Notes under the pieces: generated by a model
Told to the model about the DNA's origin: nothing
What the model saw: only the letters and a program-made list of their open reading frames with translations
Databases searched by the model: none
Position numbers and translations under genes: made by a program
Shown here: in pieces, positions 6,788-12,743 of the stretch
Layout: each line of letters begins with the position of its first letter
How positions within the stretch are numbered: position 1 is the first letter of the stretch
NCBI GenBank assembly: GCA_934663775.1
Contig: CAKUKU010000025.1
Coordinates: forward strand, 1-12,743
Reading direction: 5' to 3'
Origin: an uncultured Ellagibacter sp.
GTDB lineage: Bacteria; Actinomycetota; Coriobacteriia; Coriobacteriales; Eggerthellaceae
DNA: 12,743 bases

Positions 6788-8077
6788 ATGGAACGCGACG
6801 TTGCCGGCTCTCTCTTGCGGCCGTGGGAGGGCCCTGCGATCCTGCTTGTGGACCTCGACGCCTTTTTCGCATCGGTGGAGCAGCTCGACCACCCCGCCTG
6901 GCGAGGCAAGCCCGTCGTCGTCGGCGGCGATGCCGACAAGCACGGGGTCGTTTCCACCGCCTCCTACGAGGCTCGCGCATATGGCGTCCACAGCGCCCAG
7001 CCCTCATCGGTTGCGCGGCGGCTGTGCCCCGACGCCATCTGGACGCATGGGCACTTCGATCGCTATCGCGAGATGTCCAACGCCATCATGGACATCCTGC
7101 GCGATGAAACGCCGCTCGTGCAGCAGGTGAGCATCGATGAGGCGTTCATGGACGTCACTCCCACGCAGGTGAACACCGAGCACCCCGTGAGCATCGCCCG
7201 CCGCATCCAGTCGCGTGTGGAGGCGCTTGGCGTGACGTGCTCGGTGGGGGTCGGCACGTCGAAGACCATCGCGAAAATTGCCTCTGACATGGATAAACCT
7301 CGTGGGCTTACCGTAGTCTACCCGGGGCGCGAGGAGGGCTTTCTCGCCCCTTTGCCCGTGCGACGTTTAAGCGGGGTGGGAGCCGTCGCCGAGCGCGAGC
7401 TGGTAGGTCACGGCGTCCGGACGCTCGGCGAGATGGCGCGCGCCGACGAGTCGCTTCTGCGGCGCATCTTCGGTAAGAATTCGCTCATGATGCGCACGCG
7501 GGCGCGCGGCGGGGACATGATCCCGGTCGAAGGGGGAGAGTCCGCGAAGTCGGTGTCGAACGAGATGACGTTCGCGAGCGACCTCACCACCCGCGTTGAC
7601 GTGGAGGCCGCGATCGCCACGATGGCGGCGAAGGTGGGGCGCCGTCTGCGCAAGAAGGGCCTTGCCGGGCGCACGCTCTCGCTCAAGCTGCGCTTCGGCG
7701 ACCGCACCGTGCGCTCGGTGCAAAAGCGCCTTCCCGTCCCGAGCGACGACGAGCTCGCCTTTACCCCGCTGCTCTACCGCATGGTCGACGAGGTGTGGCG
7801 CGAGGGCGTTCCCGTGCGCTTGCTCGGCGTGGGAATGAGCGGCTTCGACGAGGGCGACTTCGTGCAGGAGACGCTCTTCGACGTCGTGCGCGAGGCGCCC
7901 TCGGTTATCGACGCGGCGCCCGTCATCGCCGACGATGCGAAGAGGCGCGGGCTTTTGGATGCGACCGACGCCCTGCGCGACCGCTTCGGGGAGGGCGCTG
8001 TGCGTTTCGGGCACGAGCTGCGCAACGCCAAGAACACGACGGGCACGGGTGCGAAGAACCCCGACGATTACAAGTAG
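6788..8077 (+). CDS. dinB: DNA polymerase IV (Y-family, translesion)
   Basis: This error-prone polymerase copies past damaged bases. The 429-residue protein has the family's catalytic motifs: VDLDAFFASVEQ (21-32) with metal-binding D22 and steric-gate F27, SIDEAFMDVT (115-124) with D117 and E118, and GVGTSKTIAKIASDMDKPRG (154-173). The helix-hairpin-helix RRLSGVGAVAE (192-202) and the little-finger domain (about 255-350) follow. QETLFDV (360-366) is a good sliding-clamp-binding motif, with about 60 residues of basic/acidic tail after it. Starting from ATG 6788 the fold begins at residue 17, with a short unconserved lead-in. It overlaps no SOS box that I could find; transcription probably comes from the upstream coaX operon. 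Confidence 0.96.
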   Translation: MERDVAGSLLRPWEGPAILLVDLDAFFASVEQLDHPAWRGKPVVVGGDADKHGVVSTASYEARAYGVHSAQPSSVARRLCPDAIWTHGHFDRYREMSNAIMDILRDETPLVQQVSIDEAFMDVTPTQVNTEHPVSIARRIQSRVEALGVTCSVGVGTSKTIAKIASDMDKPRGLTVVYPGREEGFLAPLPVRRLSGVGAVAERELVGHGVRTLGEMARADESLLRRIFGKNSLMMRTRARGGDMIPVEGGESAKSVSNEMTFASDLTTRVDVEAAIATMAAKVGRRLRKKGLAGRTLSLKLRFGDRTVRSVQKRLPVPSDDELAFTPLLYRMVDEVWREGVPVRLLGVGMSGFDEGDFVQETLFDVVREAPSVIDAAPVIADDAKRRGLLDATDALRDRFGEGAVRFGHELRNAKNTTGTGAKNPDDYK

Positions 8078-8086
8078 GCGCTCCTT

Positions 8087-8112
8087 CGAAGGCTTGCTCG
8101 AGCGCGCCTTCG
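8087..8112 (+). terminator. Possible hairpin after dinB
   Basis: CGAAGGC (8087-8093) pairs perfectly with GCCTTCG (8106-8112), with a small palindrome GCTCGAGC (8096-8103) in the loop. The nearest T-run (GTTTTCC) begins about 9 bases later, so this is a weak terminator at best. It does sit at the right place, between dinB and the next promoter. Confidence 0.4.
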
Positions 8113-8122
8113 TCTGCGTCGT

Positions 8123-8150
8123 TTTCCATATCGCCTTGATGCCGTATACT
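8123..8150 (+). promoter_or_regulatory. Promoter for the DegV-type gene and ABC exporter
   Basis: TATACT (8145-8150) is a near-consensus -10 box. TTTCCA (8123-8128), 16 bases upstream, is a moderate -35. The predicted start near 8157 gives a leader of about 60 bases ahead of GAAAGGA (8204-8210) and the ATG at 8217. Confidence 0.55.
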
Positions 8151-8216
8151 TCTGCCCGTACTGAAAACGTGTCGTCTTTTGGATGGCGCGTGAATATCCG
8201 ATGAGAAAGGAACGCC

Positions 8217-9092
8217 ATGGATTTCGAGATCGTCACCGATTCGAGTTGCAACCTGAAAGAGGAAATGATCGACGAGTTCGGTCTCCATGTGCTTCCGCTG
8301 ACGTTCATGGTCGATGGCGAGCAGCATCAAAGCTACCTGAAGGGCCAGGTCACCGACTTGCAGCAGTTTTATACGATGATGCGCGAGGGTAAGGTCATCA
8401 CGACTTCACTTCCTAACTTGGCCGATTCCGAAGCGCTTTTTCGCGGGCTTTTGGAAGCTGGGCGCGACGTGCTCTACCTGGGCTTTTCGAGCGGCCTTTC
8501 GGGCACTTTCGAAGCCATCTCGCTTCTGTGCAGCCAGCTTGCCGTCGAATTCCCCGATCGCAAGATTTTCTCCGTCGACACGCTTGCCGCATCGGGCGGC
8601 GAGGGCCTGCTCGTGTGGCATGCCGTGCAGAAGGCGCGCGAGGGTCTCTCGATCGAGGAGCTGCGCGATTGGGTCGAGGGGCACAAACTCAACCTGGCGC
8701 ATTGGTTCACCGTCGACGACTTGATGTTTCTCTGGCGTGGCGGTCGTGTTTCGAAGACGAGCGCCTGGGCGGGCACGCTTCTGAACGTCAAGCCCGTGCT
8801 GCACGTCGACGATGCGGGCCATCTCATCCCGATGGAGAAGGTGCGCGGCCGCAAGAAGTCGTTGAATGCGCTCGTCGACCACATGGAGAAGTCTGCCATC
8901 CCGCCGGTTTCCGACCAGATGGTGTTCATCACGCACGGCGACTGCATTGAGGATGCGGAATACGTGGCGGAAAAGGTTCGCGAGCGCTTCGGCGTGCGCG
9001 ACGTCGTCATCAATTACGTCGACCCTGTCATCGGCGCGCATTCGGGCCCTGGCACGATGGCGCTGTTCTACATGGCGGAAAGCCGCAACTAA
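8217..9092 (+). CDS. DegV/FakB-type fatty-acid-binding protein
   Basis: DegV-family proteins bind a fatty acid in a buried pocket; the FakB members present it to the kinase FakA, which makes acyl-phosphate for phospholipid synthesis. The 291-residue length is typical. Motifs in order are IVTDSSCNL (5-13), TTSLP (62-66), GFSSGLSGTFEA (89-100) with the carboxylate-binding loop, WRGGRVSK (173-180), LLNVKPVL (188-195) and VIGAHSGPGTMALF (271-284). GAAAGGA sits 6 bases upstream of the ATG. No fakA-like kinase gene is in the window, so use of exogenous fatty acids is inferred from the family only. An ABC exporter follows after 6 bases, suggesting shared expression and perhaps a lipid theme. The family call is secure; the ligand is unknown. 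Confidence 0.94.
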   Translation: MDFEIVTDSSCNLKEEMIDEFGLHVLPLTFMVDGEQHQSYLKGQVTDLQQFYTMMREGKVITTSLPNLADSEALFRGLLEAGRDVLYLGFSSGLSGTFEAISLLCSQLAVEFPDRKIFSVDTLAASGGEGLLVWHAVQKAREGLSIEELRDWVEGHKLNLAHWFTVDDLMFLWRGGRVSKTSAWAGTLLNVKPVLHVDDAGHLIPMEKVRGRKKSLNALVDHMEKSAIPPVSDQMVFITHGDCIEDAEYVAEKVRERFGVRDVVINYVDPVIGAHSGPGTMALFYMAESRN

Positions 9093-9098
9093 CAGGTC

Positions 9099-10886
9099 AT
9101 GTCCACCCCCGCAATGCCTGCGACCACCCGTCGCACGCTCCATTACTACTGGCTTGTCACGCGCAGGCACCTGGGTCTGTTCGTGGGGCTTGTCGCGGCC
9201 ACGCTCGCGTACGTGGCCCTGCTGTCGTACGCAAATCCGTACCTTATGAGCATGGTGGTCGACCAGGTGAGCCAAAACCCCGTGGCGGCAGACGAGGTGT
9301 TCGCCGTGTTCGGGCCGTTCGCGGCCGCGCTCGTGGCGGTGAATGTTGCGGGCCAGGCGGCGAGCAAGATGCAAGACTATTGCATGTACCGCCTGCAGAT
9401 CGCAGCATCCTACGACCTGGCTACGATGAGCTTCGATGCGCTTTGCAACCAGTCGATGTCGTTTCATTCGAACCGCTTCGGCGGCACGCTCGTGAGCCAG
9501 ACGTCGAAGTTCATGAGCGCCTATCAGCTTATCCTGGAAACGCTGTCGTTCCCGTTTCTGCCGGTGATGTGCTCGATCGCATTCACGTGCGCCGTGCTCA
9601 TTCCGCGCGTGCCCGTCTATGTCGCGGTGCTGATGGCTCTGCTCGCGATTTACGGCTGCGTGTCCTATTTCATGTACAAGCGGATTCTCGGGCTGAACGA
9701 GGAGGCGGCGAGCGCGCAAAACCAGCTTTCCGGCGAGCTGTCCGACTCGGTCGCGAACATCCTTGCGGTGAAAACCTACGGGCGCGAGGATTACGAGCGC
9801 GCGCTTTTCGATGAGGCAAACCGCTGCGTCGTCGCGCGTGACAACCGCCGCATGCGCGCCTCGCTCGCGCGCGGAATCGTCACGGCGTGCATCGCGGTCG
9901 TCATCATGAGTGCGGTCACGGTTTTCATCATCGGGGGAAACGCCTGGTATGGAATCACGCCGGGCACGCTCGTCTTGATGTTCACCTACACCTACACGGT
10001 GACGAACCAGTTCAACTTCATCAACAACGGCTTGCAGCGCATGAACCGCGCGTTCGGTGATGCGAGCGGCATGACGCAGGTCCTCGATGAGCCGCGGCTT
10101 GTGGCCGACCTTCCGGGTGCGCCCGACCTGCGCGTGCGCGAGGGCGCGATCGACTTTTGCGACATCGGGTTCTGGTATAGCGACGGCGGTGCGAGAACGT
10201 GCGTGTTCGAGGATTTCAACTTACATATTTCCGCAGGTGAACGTGTTGGTCTTGTCGGCATGAGCGGGGCGGGAAAGACCACGCTCACCAAGCTTTTGCT
10301 GCGATTGTCCGATATCCAGGAGGGGCACATCCTCATCGACGGCCAGGATATCGCTCGCTGCACGCAGCAATCGCTTCGCCGCCAGATCGCCTACGTGCCG
10401 CAGGAGTCGCTCTTGTTCCACCGATCGATTGCCGAAAACATCGCCTACGGGCGCCCCGACGCCACGATGGACGAGATTCGCGAGGCGGCGCGGCTGGCGA
10501 ACGCGCTCGAGTTCATCGAGCGGCTGCCGGAGGGTTTCGACACGGTCACGGGCGAGCGCGGCGTGAAGCTCTCGGGCGGCCAGCGCCAACGCGTGTCGAT
10601 TGCGCGGGCGATGCTGGCTGATTGCCCGGTGCTCGTGCTCGACGAGGCCACAAGCGCGCTCGATTCCGAAAGCGAGCGGCTTGTGCAAGACGCGCTTTCC
10701 ACGCTCATGCGCGGGCGAACGTGCATCGTGGTCGCGCACCGCCTCTCGACGGTGGCGAGCCTCGATCGGATCGTGGTGCTCGACGATGGGCGTATCGTGG
10801 AGGATGGCCCGCACGCCGATCTTGTGGCGCGCGGCGGGGAATACGCGCGCCTCTGGGAGCGGCAGACGGGCGCCTACTTGGAATGA
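9099..10886 (+). CDS. ABC exporter, fused membrane and ATPase domains (MsbA/MDR-like)
   Basis: The 595-residue half-transporter would work as a dimer in the cytoplasmic membrane, exporting a lipid, peptide or drug-like substrate. Six membrane segments are expected in residues 25-310; the clearest are 27-44, 68-84, 151-167, 173-192, 260-279 and 288-303. The nucleotide-binding domain (about 348-585) is complete: Walker A GMSGAGKTT (387-395), Q-loop YVPQE (Q435), signature LSGGQRQR (491-498), Walker B VLVLDEATSALD (511-522) with E516, and H-loop H547 in VVAHRLST. It is therefore expected to be active. The ATG at 9099 follows the DegV-type stop by 6 bases; the ribosome-binding site (CAGGT) is weak, so translation may rely on coupling. 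No specificity for a substrate can be read from the sequence. Confidence 0.93.
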   Translation: MSTPAMPATTRRTLHYYWLVTRRHLGLFVGLVAATLAYVALLSYANPYLMSMVVDQVSQNPVAADEVFAVFGPFAAALVAVNVAGQAASKMQDYCMYRLQIAASYDLATMSFDALCNQSMSFHSNRFGGTLVSQTSKFMSAYQLILETLSFPFLPVMCSIAFTCAVLIPRVPVYVAVLMALLAIYGCVSYFMYKRILGLNEEAASAQNQLSGELSDSVANILAVKTYGREDYERALFDEANRCVVARDNRRMRASLARGIVTACIAVVIMSAVTVFIIGGNAWYGITPGTLVLMFTYTYTVTNQFNFINNGLQRMNRAFGDASGMTQVLDEPRLVADLPGAPDLRVREGAIDFCDIGFWYSDGGARTCVFEDFNLHISAGERVGLVGMSGAGKTTLTKLLLRLSDIQEGHILIDGQDIARCTQQSLRRQIAYVPQESLLFHRSIAENIAYGRPDATMDEIREAARLANALEFIERLPEGFDTVTGERGVKLSGGQRQRVSIARAMLADCPVLVLDEATSALDSESERLVQDALSTLMRGRTCIVVAHRLSTVASLDRIVVLDDGRIVEDGPHADLVARGGEYARLWERQTGAYLE

Positions 10887-10983
10887 TCGCGCGCGGCGGC
10901 GTTCGCCTCGTCGAGGGACAACTCGGATTTTCTACCGCTCGTTCTCGAACCGGCGTCGGGTGCTTGAAGTGCGGCGTCGAGAT

Positions 10984-11187
10984 TCACAGCTCTCGCAGCG
11001 CGGCTCGAATCACTTGTTTGCCTTCTCCGCCGAATGCGCGGATGAGTGCGCCAACTTCCACCAAACGCAACAGTCCAGGGCTTTGCTCAAGCTCGAGATA
11101 GGCATCGGCGGACCGGTGCAGGACGAGCGCGCACTGCTCGACGGTCATGCCCGATGCCTCCCGTGCTTGCTTGAGCCAACTGTCCAC
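10984..11187 (-). CDS. Small XRE-type helix-turn-helix protein
   Basis: The product is 67 residues, essentially one DNA-binding domain. WLKQAREASGMTVEQCALVL and the following SADAYLELEQSPGLL show the XRE/Cro pattern: helix 1 with Arg, GMT.EQ.A turn, recognition-helix segment, then the Y..LE motif. The start is GTG at 11187, because GGAAGGG on the minus strand (11200-11194) lies 6 bases upstream. A TTG at 11202 in the same frame has no ribosome-binding site. It is convergent with the ABC exporter and divergent from the CI-like repressor, the arrangement of a phage cro/cI switch. It could be a Cro-like antagonist, or the remnant of a larger regulator. No terminator is clear in the gap to the exporter. 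Confidence 0.72.
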   Translation of the reverse strand: MDSWLKQAREASGMTVEQCALVLHRSADAYLELEQSPGLLRLVEVGALIRAFGGEGKQVIRAALREL

Positions 11188-11338
11188 CGGGTGCCCTTCC
11201 AAAACCGCGATTTAATAATCTCCCTAATAAGTTTAACGGGTATTCGCAGCAGGTCAATCAGAGATATTAAGATAATTTGCTAGCATTTGAGCCATCGGGC
11301 GAGGGCTATATGCCATCAAGGGCGCGAAGCGAGGCATC
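11188..11338. promoter_or_regulatory. AT-rich divergent control region between the two regulators
   Basis: This gap is markedly AT-rich against its surroundings. TTAATAATCTC (11212-11222) and GAGATATTAA (11261-11270) form an inverted repeat with one extra base in the left arm and 38 bases between. On the minus strand TTATTA occurs twice, 12 bases apart (TTATTA-GGGAGA-TTATTA). A -10-like GATAAT (11271-11276) faces the repressor gene, but I see no good -35. These are plausible operators for the CI-like protein, with autoregulation expected. Exact promoter placement cannot be fixed by eye. Confidence 0.5.
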
Positions 11339-12013
11339 ATGGGCGGCAACTACATCGGCGACAATATCAACGCGATTCGGCTCAAAGCTGGGCTGTCCCA
11401 AATTCAGCTCGCCGAGGCGGCCGACACCAGTCAGACGACCGTGTCTGCCTGGGAATGCGGGAAGAGCTTGCCGCGCATGTCAAACGTCGAGCGCCTCATC
11501 GACGCGCTGCCTCATATGGAGCTGACTGTCGACGATATCCTCAGCGCCGAGCGAGGTTTTGCCAAGCGCGCGATACTTTCGACGGATGCCCCAATTCCCT
11601 GCACAGCTCCACTGTATGGTAGCATATCAGCAGGTCAACCGCTTGAAATGCTTCCCGTTCAAGAATATGTCGACATTCCCGTGGCGGTCGCGAAGCGCTA
11701 TCCCAAAGCGTTCCTCCTAAAGGTAAACGGCGATTCCATGAGCCGTTGTATCTTGAACGGCTACCTGGCGCTCGTGAATCCGGTGAAGACGTTCGACGCA
11801 AGCTGCGATGGACGCGTGTTCGCTGTATGCGTAAACGGCGGCGACGCGACCGTCAAGCGAATTCACTTGCTGCACAACGGTGTGGAACTTCAGCCCGACT
11901 CCACCGACCCGACGTTCGCTCCATACGTCATCGACTTCAGCAAAAGCGACGAGTCCCTTCGAATCATCGGCCAGGTGGTGTGGTCCTGTAGCCAGCTCGG
12001 CGTCGAGCTTTAG
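11339..12013 (+). CDS. CI-like repressor: XRE helix-turn-helix + S24 self-cleaving domain
   Basis: This 224-residue protein is a DNA-binding repressor of the lambda-CI/LexA type that inactivates itself by cutting its own chain when RecA is activated. Residues 6-60 are an XRE helix-turn-helix (INAIRLKAGLSQIQLAEAA, then TTVSAWECGK). A linker of about 30 residues precedes the S24 domain. The Ala-Gly cleavage site is A98-G99 in YGSISAGQP. The nucleophile is S133 in VNGDSMSR and the general base is K173 in ATVKRIH. The cleavage-site-to-Ser distance of 35 residues equals that of E. coli LexA (A84 to S119) and the Ser-Lys distance is close (40 against 37), so the machinery looks intact. GAGG (11331-11334) lies 4 bases before the ATG. 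It is not the usual LexA, whose N-terminus is a winged helix without this XRE signature. No other phage gene lies nearby. Confidence 0.9.
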   Translation: MGGNYIGDNINAIRLKAGLSQIQLAEAADTSQTTVSAWECGKSLPRMSNVERLIDALPHMELTVDDILSAERGFAKRAILSTDAPIPCTAPLYGSISAGQPLEMLPVQEYVDIPVAVAKRYPKAFLLKVNGDSMSRCILNGYLALVNPVKTFDASCDGRVFAVCVNGGDATVKRIHLLHNGVELQPDSTDPTFAPYVIDFSKSDESLRIIGQVVWSCSQLGVEL

Positions 12014-12074
12014 AAGACAAGCACTCCTGTTAAGTCTAGCGATTTCGGTCGCCGTATCTCGCCTCGATCATTGC

Positions 12075-12111
12075 CGGGCAAGACGCCCGCTTTTGCGGGG
12101 GAGCGACCCGC
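12075..12111 (+). other. Four alternately pairing GC segments after the repressor gene
   Basis: CGGGC (12075-12079) pairs with GCCCG (12085-12089). CCCGC (12086-12090) pairs with GCGGG (12095-12099) around TTTT. GCGGG also pairs with CCCGC (12107-12111). The overlapping pairs exclude each other, as in attenuators, but no T-run follows. It may simply end the repressor message. Confidence 0.4.
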
Positions 12112-12172
12112 TCGCCTTATCGATTCCGCCTCCGCCGCATAAAAGGAGTCATTCTGGGATGGTCGCGATCTA

Positions 12173-12210
12173 ACAGATCGTCAGAAGCCCCTGCCGTCTG
12201 TCGTGTTTTT
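12173..12210 (+). terminator. Possible weak terminator ahead of the ileS promoter
   Basis: ACAGATCG (12173-12180) pairs with CGTCTGT (12195-12201) with one bulged T, followed after 4 bases by TTTTT (12206-12210). The small hairpin CGATCT-AAC-AGATCG (12166-12180) shares the left arm and would compete with it. It may separate the repressor transcript from ileS. Confidence 0.3.
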
Positions 12211-12232
12211 GGGAAGTCGGGCGTTGCGTTCG

Positions 12233-12260
12233 TTTTGCGAGCATCCCGTTGCCGTATAAT
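12233..12260 (+). promoter_or_regulatory. Promoter for ileS
   Basis: A perfect -10 box TATAAT (12255-12260) is preceded 16 bases upstream by a weak -35, TTTTGC (12233-12238). Transcription would start near 12267, leaving a leader of about 67 bases before the ileS ATG. Confidence 0.65.
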
Positions 12261-12333
12261 CTCCTAGTTTGACAGATGGCGCGCCTCGGCGTGCTTTGCA
12301 TAGGAATCGATCGGGAAAGGCTGGGCCGCTTTT

Positions 12334-12743
12334 ATGGCGAGCAATTACAAGAACACGATGAACCTGCCCACGACCGACTTCGCGATGAGGGGCAATCTCC
12401 CGAAAAACGAGCCCAAGCGCCTCGCGGAGTGGGAAGAGGATCACGTCTACGAGAAGCTGCAGGAGAAGAACAAGGACGCTAAGCCCTTCGTCCTGCACGA
12501 CGGCCCTCCGTACGCGAACGGCCCCATTCATCTAGGCCATGCTCAGAACAAGATTTCCAAGGACATGATCAACCGCTACAAGGCGATGCGCGGCTTCCGC
12601 ACTCCCTATGTGCCTGGCTGGGACTGCCACGGCCAGCCGATCGAGCACAAGGTCGAGACCATGCTCGGCACCGAGAAGTTCAACCAGCTGCCCACCGAGA
12701 AGGTCCGCGAGCTCTGCCGCAAGATGGCTGTCGAGCAGGTCGA
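12334..12743 (+). CDS. ileS: Isoleucyl-tRNA synthetase, N-terminal part (runs off the window)
   Basis: The enzyme charges tRNA-Ile with isoleucine and edits mischarged valine. Only the first 136 codons are in the window. The protein starts MASNYKNTMNLPTTDFAMRG, the usual opening of bacterial IleS. It has the class I HIGH-type motif HLGH in PIHLGHAQNK, preceded by HDGPPYANG, and then YVPGWDCHGQPIEHKVE, which is IleS-specific among the related valyl and leucyl enzymes. I chose the ATG at 12334 because it gives this standard N-terminus, though the nearest purine-rich site (GGGAAAGG, 12313-12320) is rather far away at 13 bases. The frame is open to the edge, with no break. Confidence 0.95.
   Translation, partial: MASNYKNTMNLPTTDFAMRGNLPKNEPKRLAEWEEDHVYEKLQEKNKDAKPFVLHDGPPYANGPIHLGHAQNKISKDMINRYKAMRGFRTPYVPGWDCHGQPIEHKVETMLGTEKFNQLPTEKVRELCRKMAVEQV

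Larger units (their letters stand above)
12014..12333. other. Non-coding stretch upstream of ileS, rich in hairpins
   Basis: These 320 bases hold no convincing gene. They contain four GC segments that can pair in alternate ways (12075-12111), a perfect small hairpin at 12166-12180, a weaker hairpin with a T-run at 12173-12210, and a promoter at 12233-12260. I searched for a T-box, the usual control of ileS in many actinobacteria and firmicutes. TGGTCGCG (12160-12167) loosely resembles a T-box core, but no specifier stem or antiterminator could be assembled around it, and the best promoter lies downstream of it. Confidence 0.6.

Noticed and set aside
8406..9719. 437-codon minus-strand frame across the DegV-type gene and ABC exporter
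   Set aside because: It spans two well-supported plus-strand genes and their junction; the composition is the usual shadow type.
10941..10950. GTTC-TC-GAAC palindrome as an SOS box
   Set aside because: The halves are in the opposite order from the Gram-positive GAAC....GTTC box, and it is downstream of the exporter and not near a promoter.
12151..12170. T-box-like words before ileS
   Set aside because: Only a loose match to the core; no specifier loop with an Ile codon, no antiterminator fold, and the TATAAT promoter lies downstream.
12276..12482. 68-codon frame starting ATGGCGCGCCTC and overlapping ileS, with ATA and ATC codons near its start
   Set aside because: There is no ribosome-binding site, and it overlaps 149 bases of ileS in another frame with an Arg/Glu-rich shadow translation. 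It was considered as an isoleucine leader but not supported.
1..12743. CRISPR arrays, tRNA/rRNA genes, transposases, integrases, attachment sites
   Set aside because: I looked for repeated spacers, cloverleaf folds ending in CCA, DDE or recombinase motifs and flanking direct repeats and found none.

Overview
The window is ordinary bacterial chromosome from a high-GC organism. Reading frames are strongly biased to G/C at third positions, and gaps between genes are short except at a few control regions. The overall style suggests a high-GC actinobacterium, perhaps a gut-associated member of the Coriobacteriia. That placement is inference from protein style and has not been tested by any search.

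Layout. (1) Positions 210-2455 are a tight pair: UDP-galactopyranose mutase (glf) and a family 2 glycosyltransferase, closed by a clean hairpin terminator at 2479-2502. (2) Positions 2685-5369, behind its own promoter and a leader hairpin, hold one very long gene. It encodes an 894-residue fusion: winged helix - LicC-like nucleotidyltransferase - LicA-like choline kinase - worn-down second winged helix - second nucleotidyltransferase. (3) Positions 5493-8077 are a co-directional run of a small unknown protein, a DUF3006-type protein, type III pantothenate kinase (coaX) and DNA polymerase IV (dinB). (4) Positions 8217-10886 are a DegV/FakB-type fatty-acid-binding protein followed after 6 bases by an MsbA-like ABC exporter. 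(5) Positions 10984-12013 hold a divergent pair of regulators: a small XRE-type protein on the minus strand and a CI-like XRE + S24 self-cleaving repressor on the plus strand, separated by an AT-rich control region. (6) A roughly 320-base non-coding stretch rich in hairpins precedes ileS, which runs off the right edge.

How the parts fit. Regions 1 and 2 read as a cell-surface glycan locus. Glf makes UDP-galactofuranose, the glycosyltransferase may use it or another activated sugar, and the fusion protein would take up the LicA/LicC steps (kinase, then CTP transfer) to make CDP-choline or a similar activated head group for decorating a surface polymer. The fusion protein is the most unusual object in the window. 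Its two ends are duplicated copies of one winged-helix + nucleotidyltransferase module, with the kinase between them. The second point of interest is the phage-immunity-like CI/Cro arrangement at 11.0-12.0 kb, with no phage genes around it.
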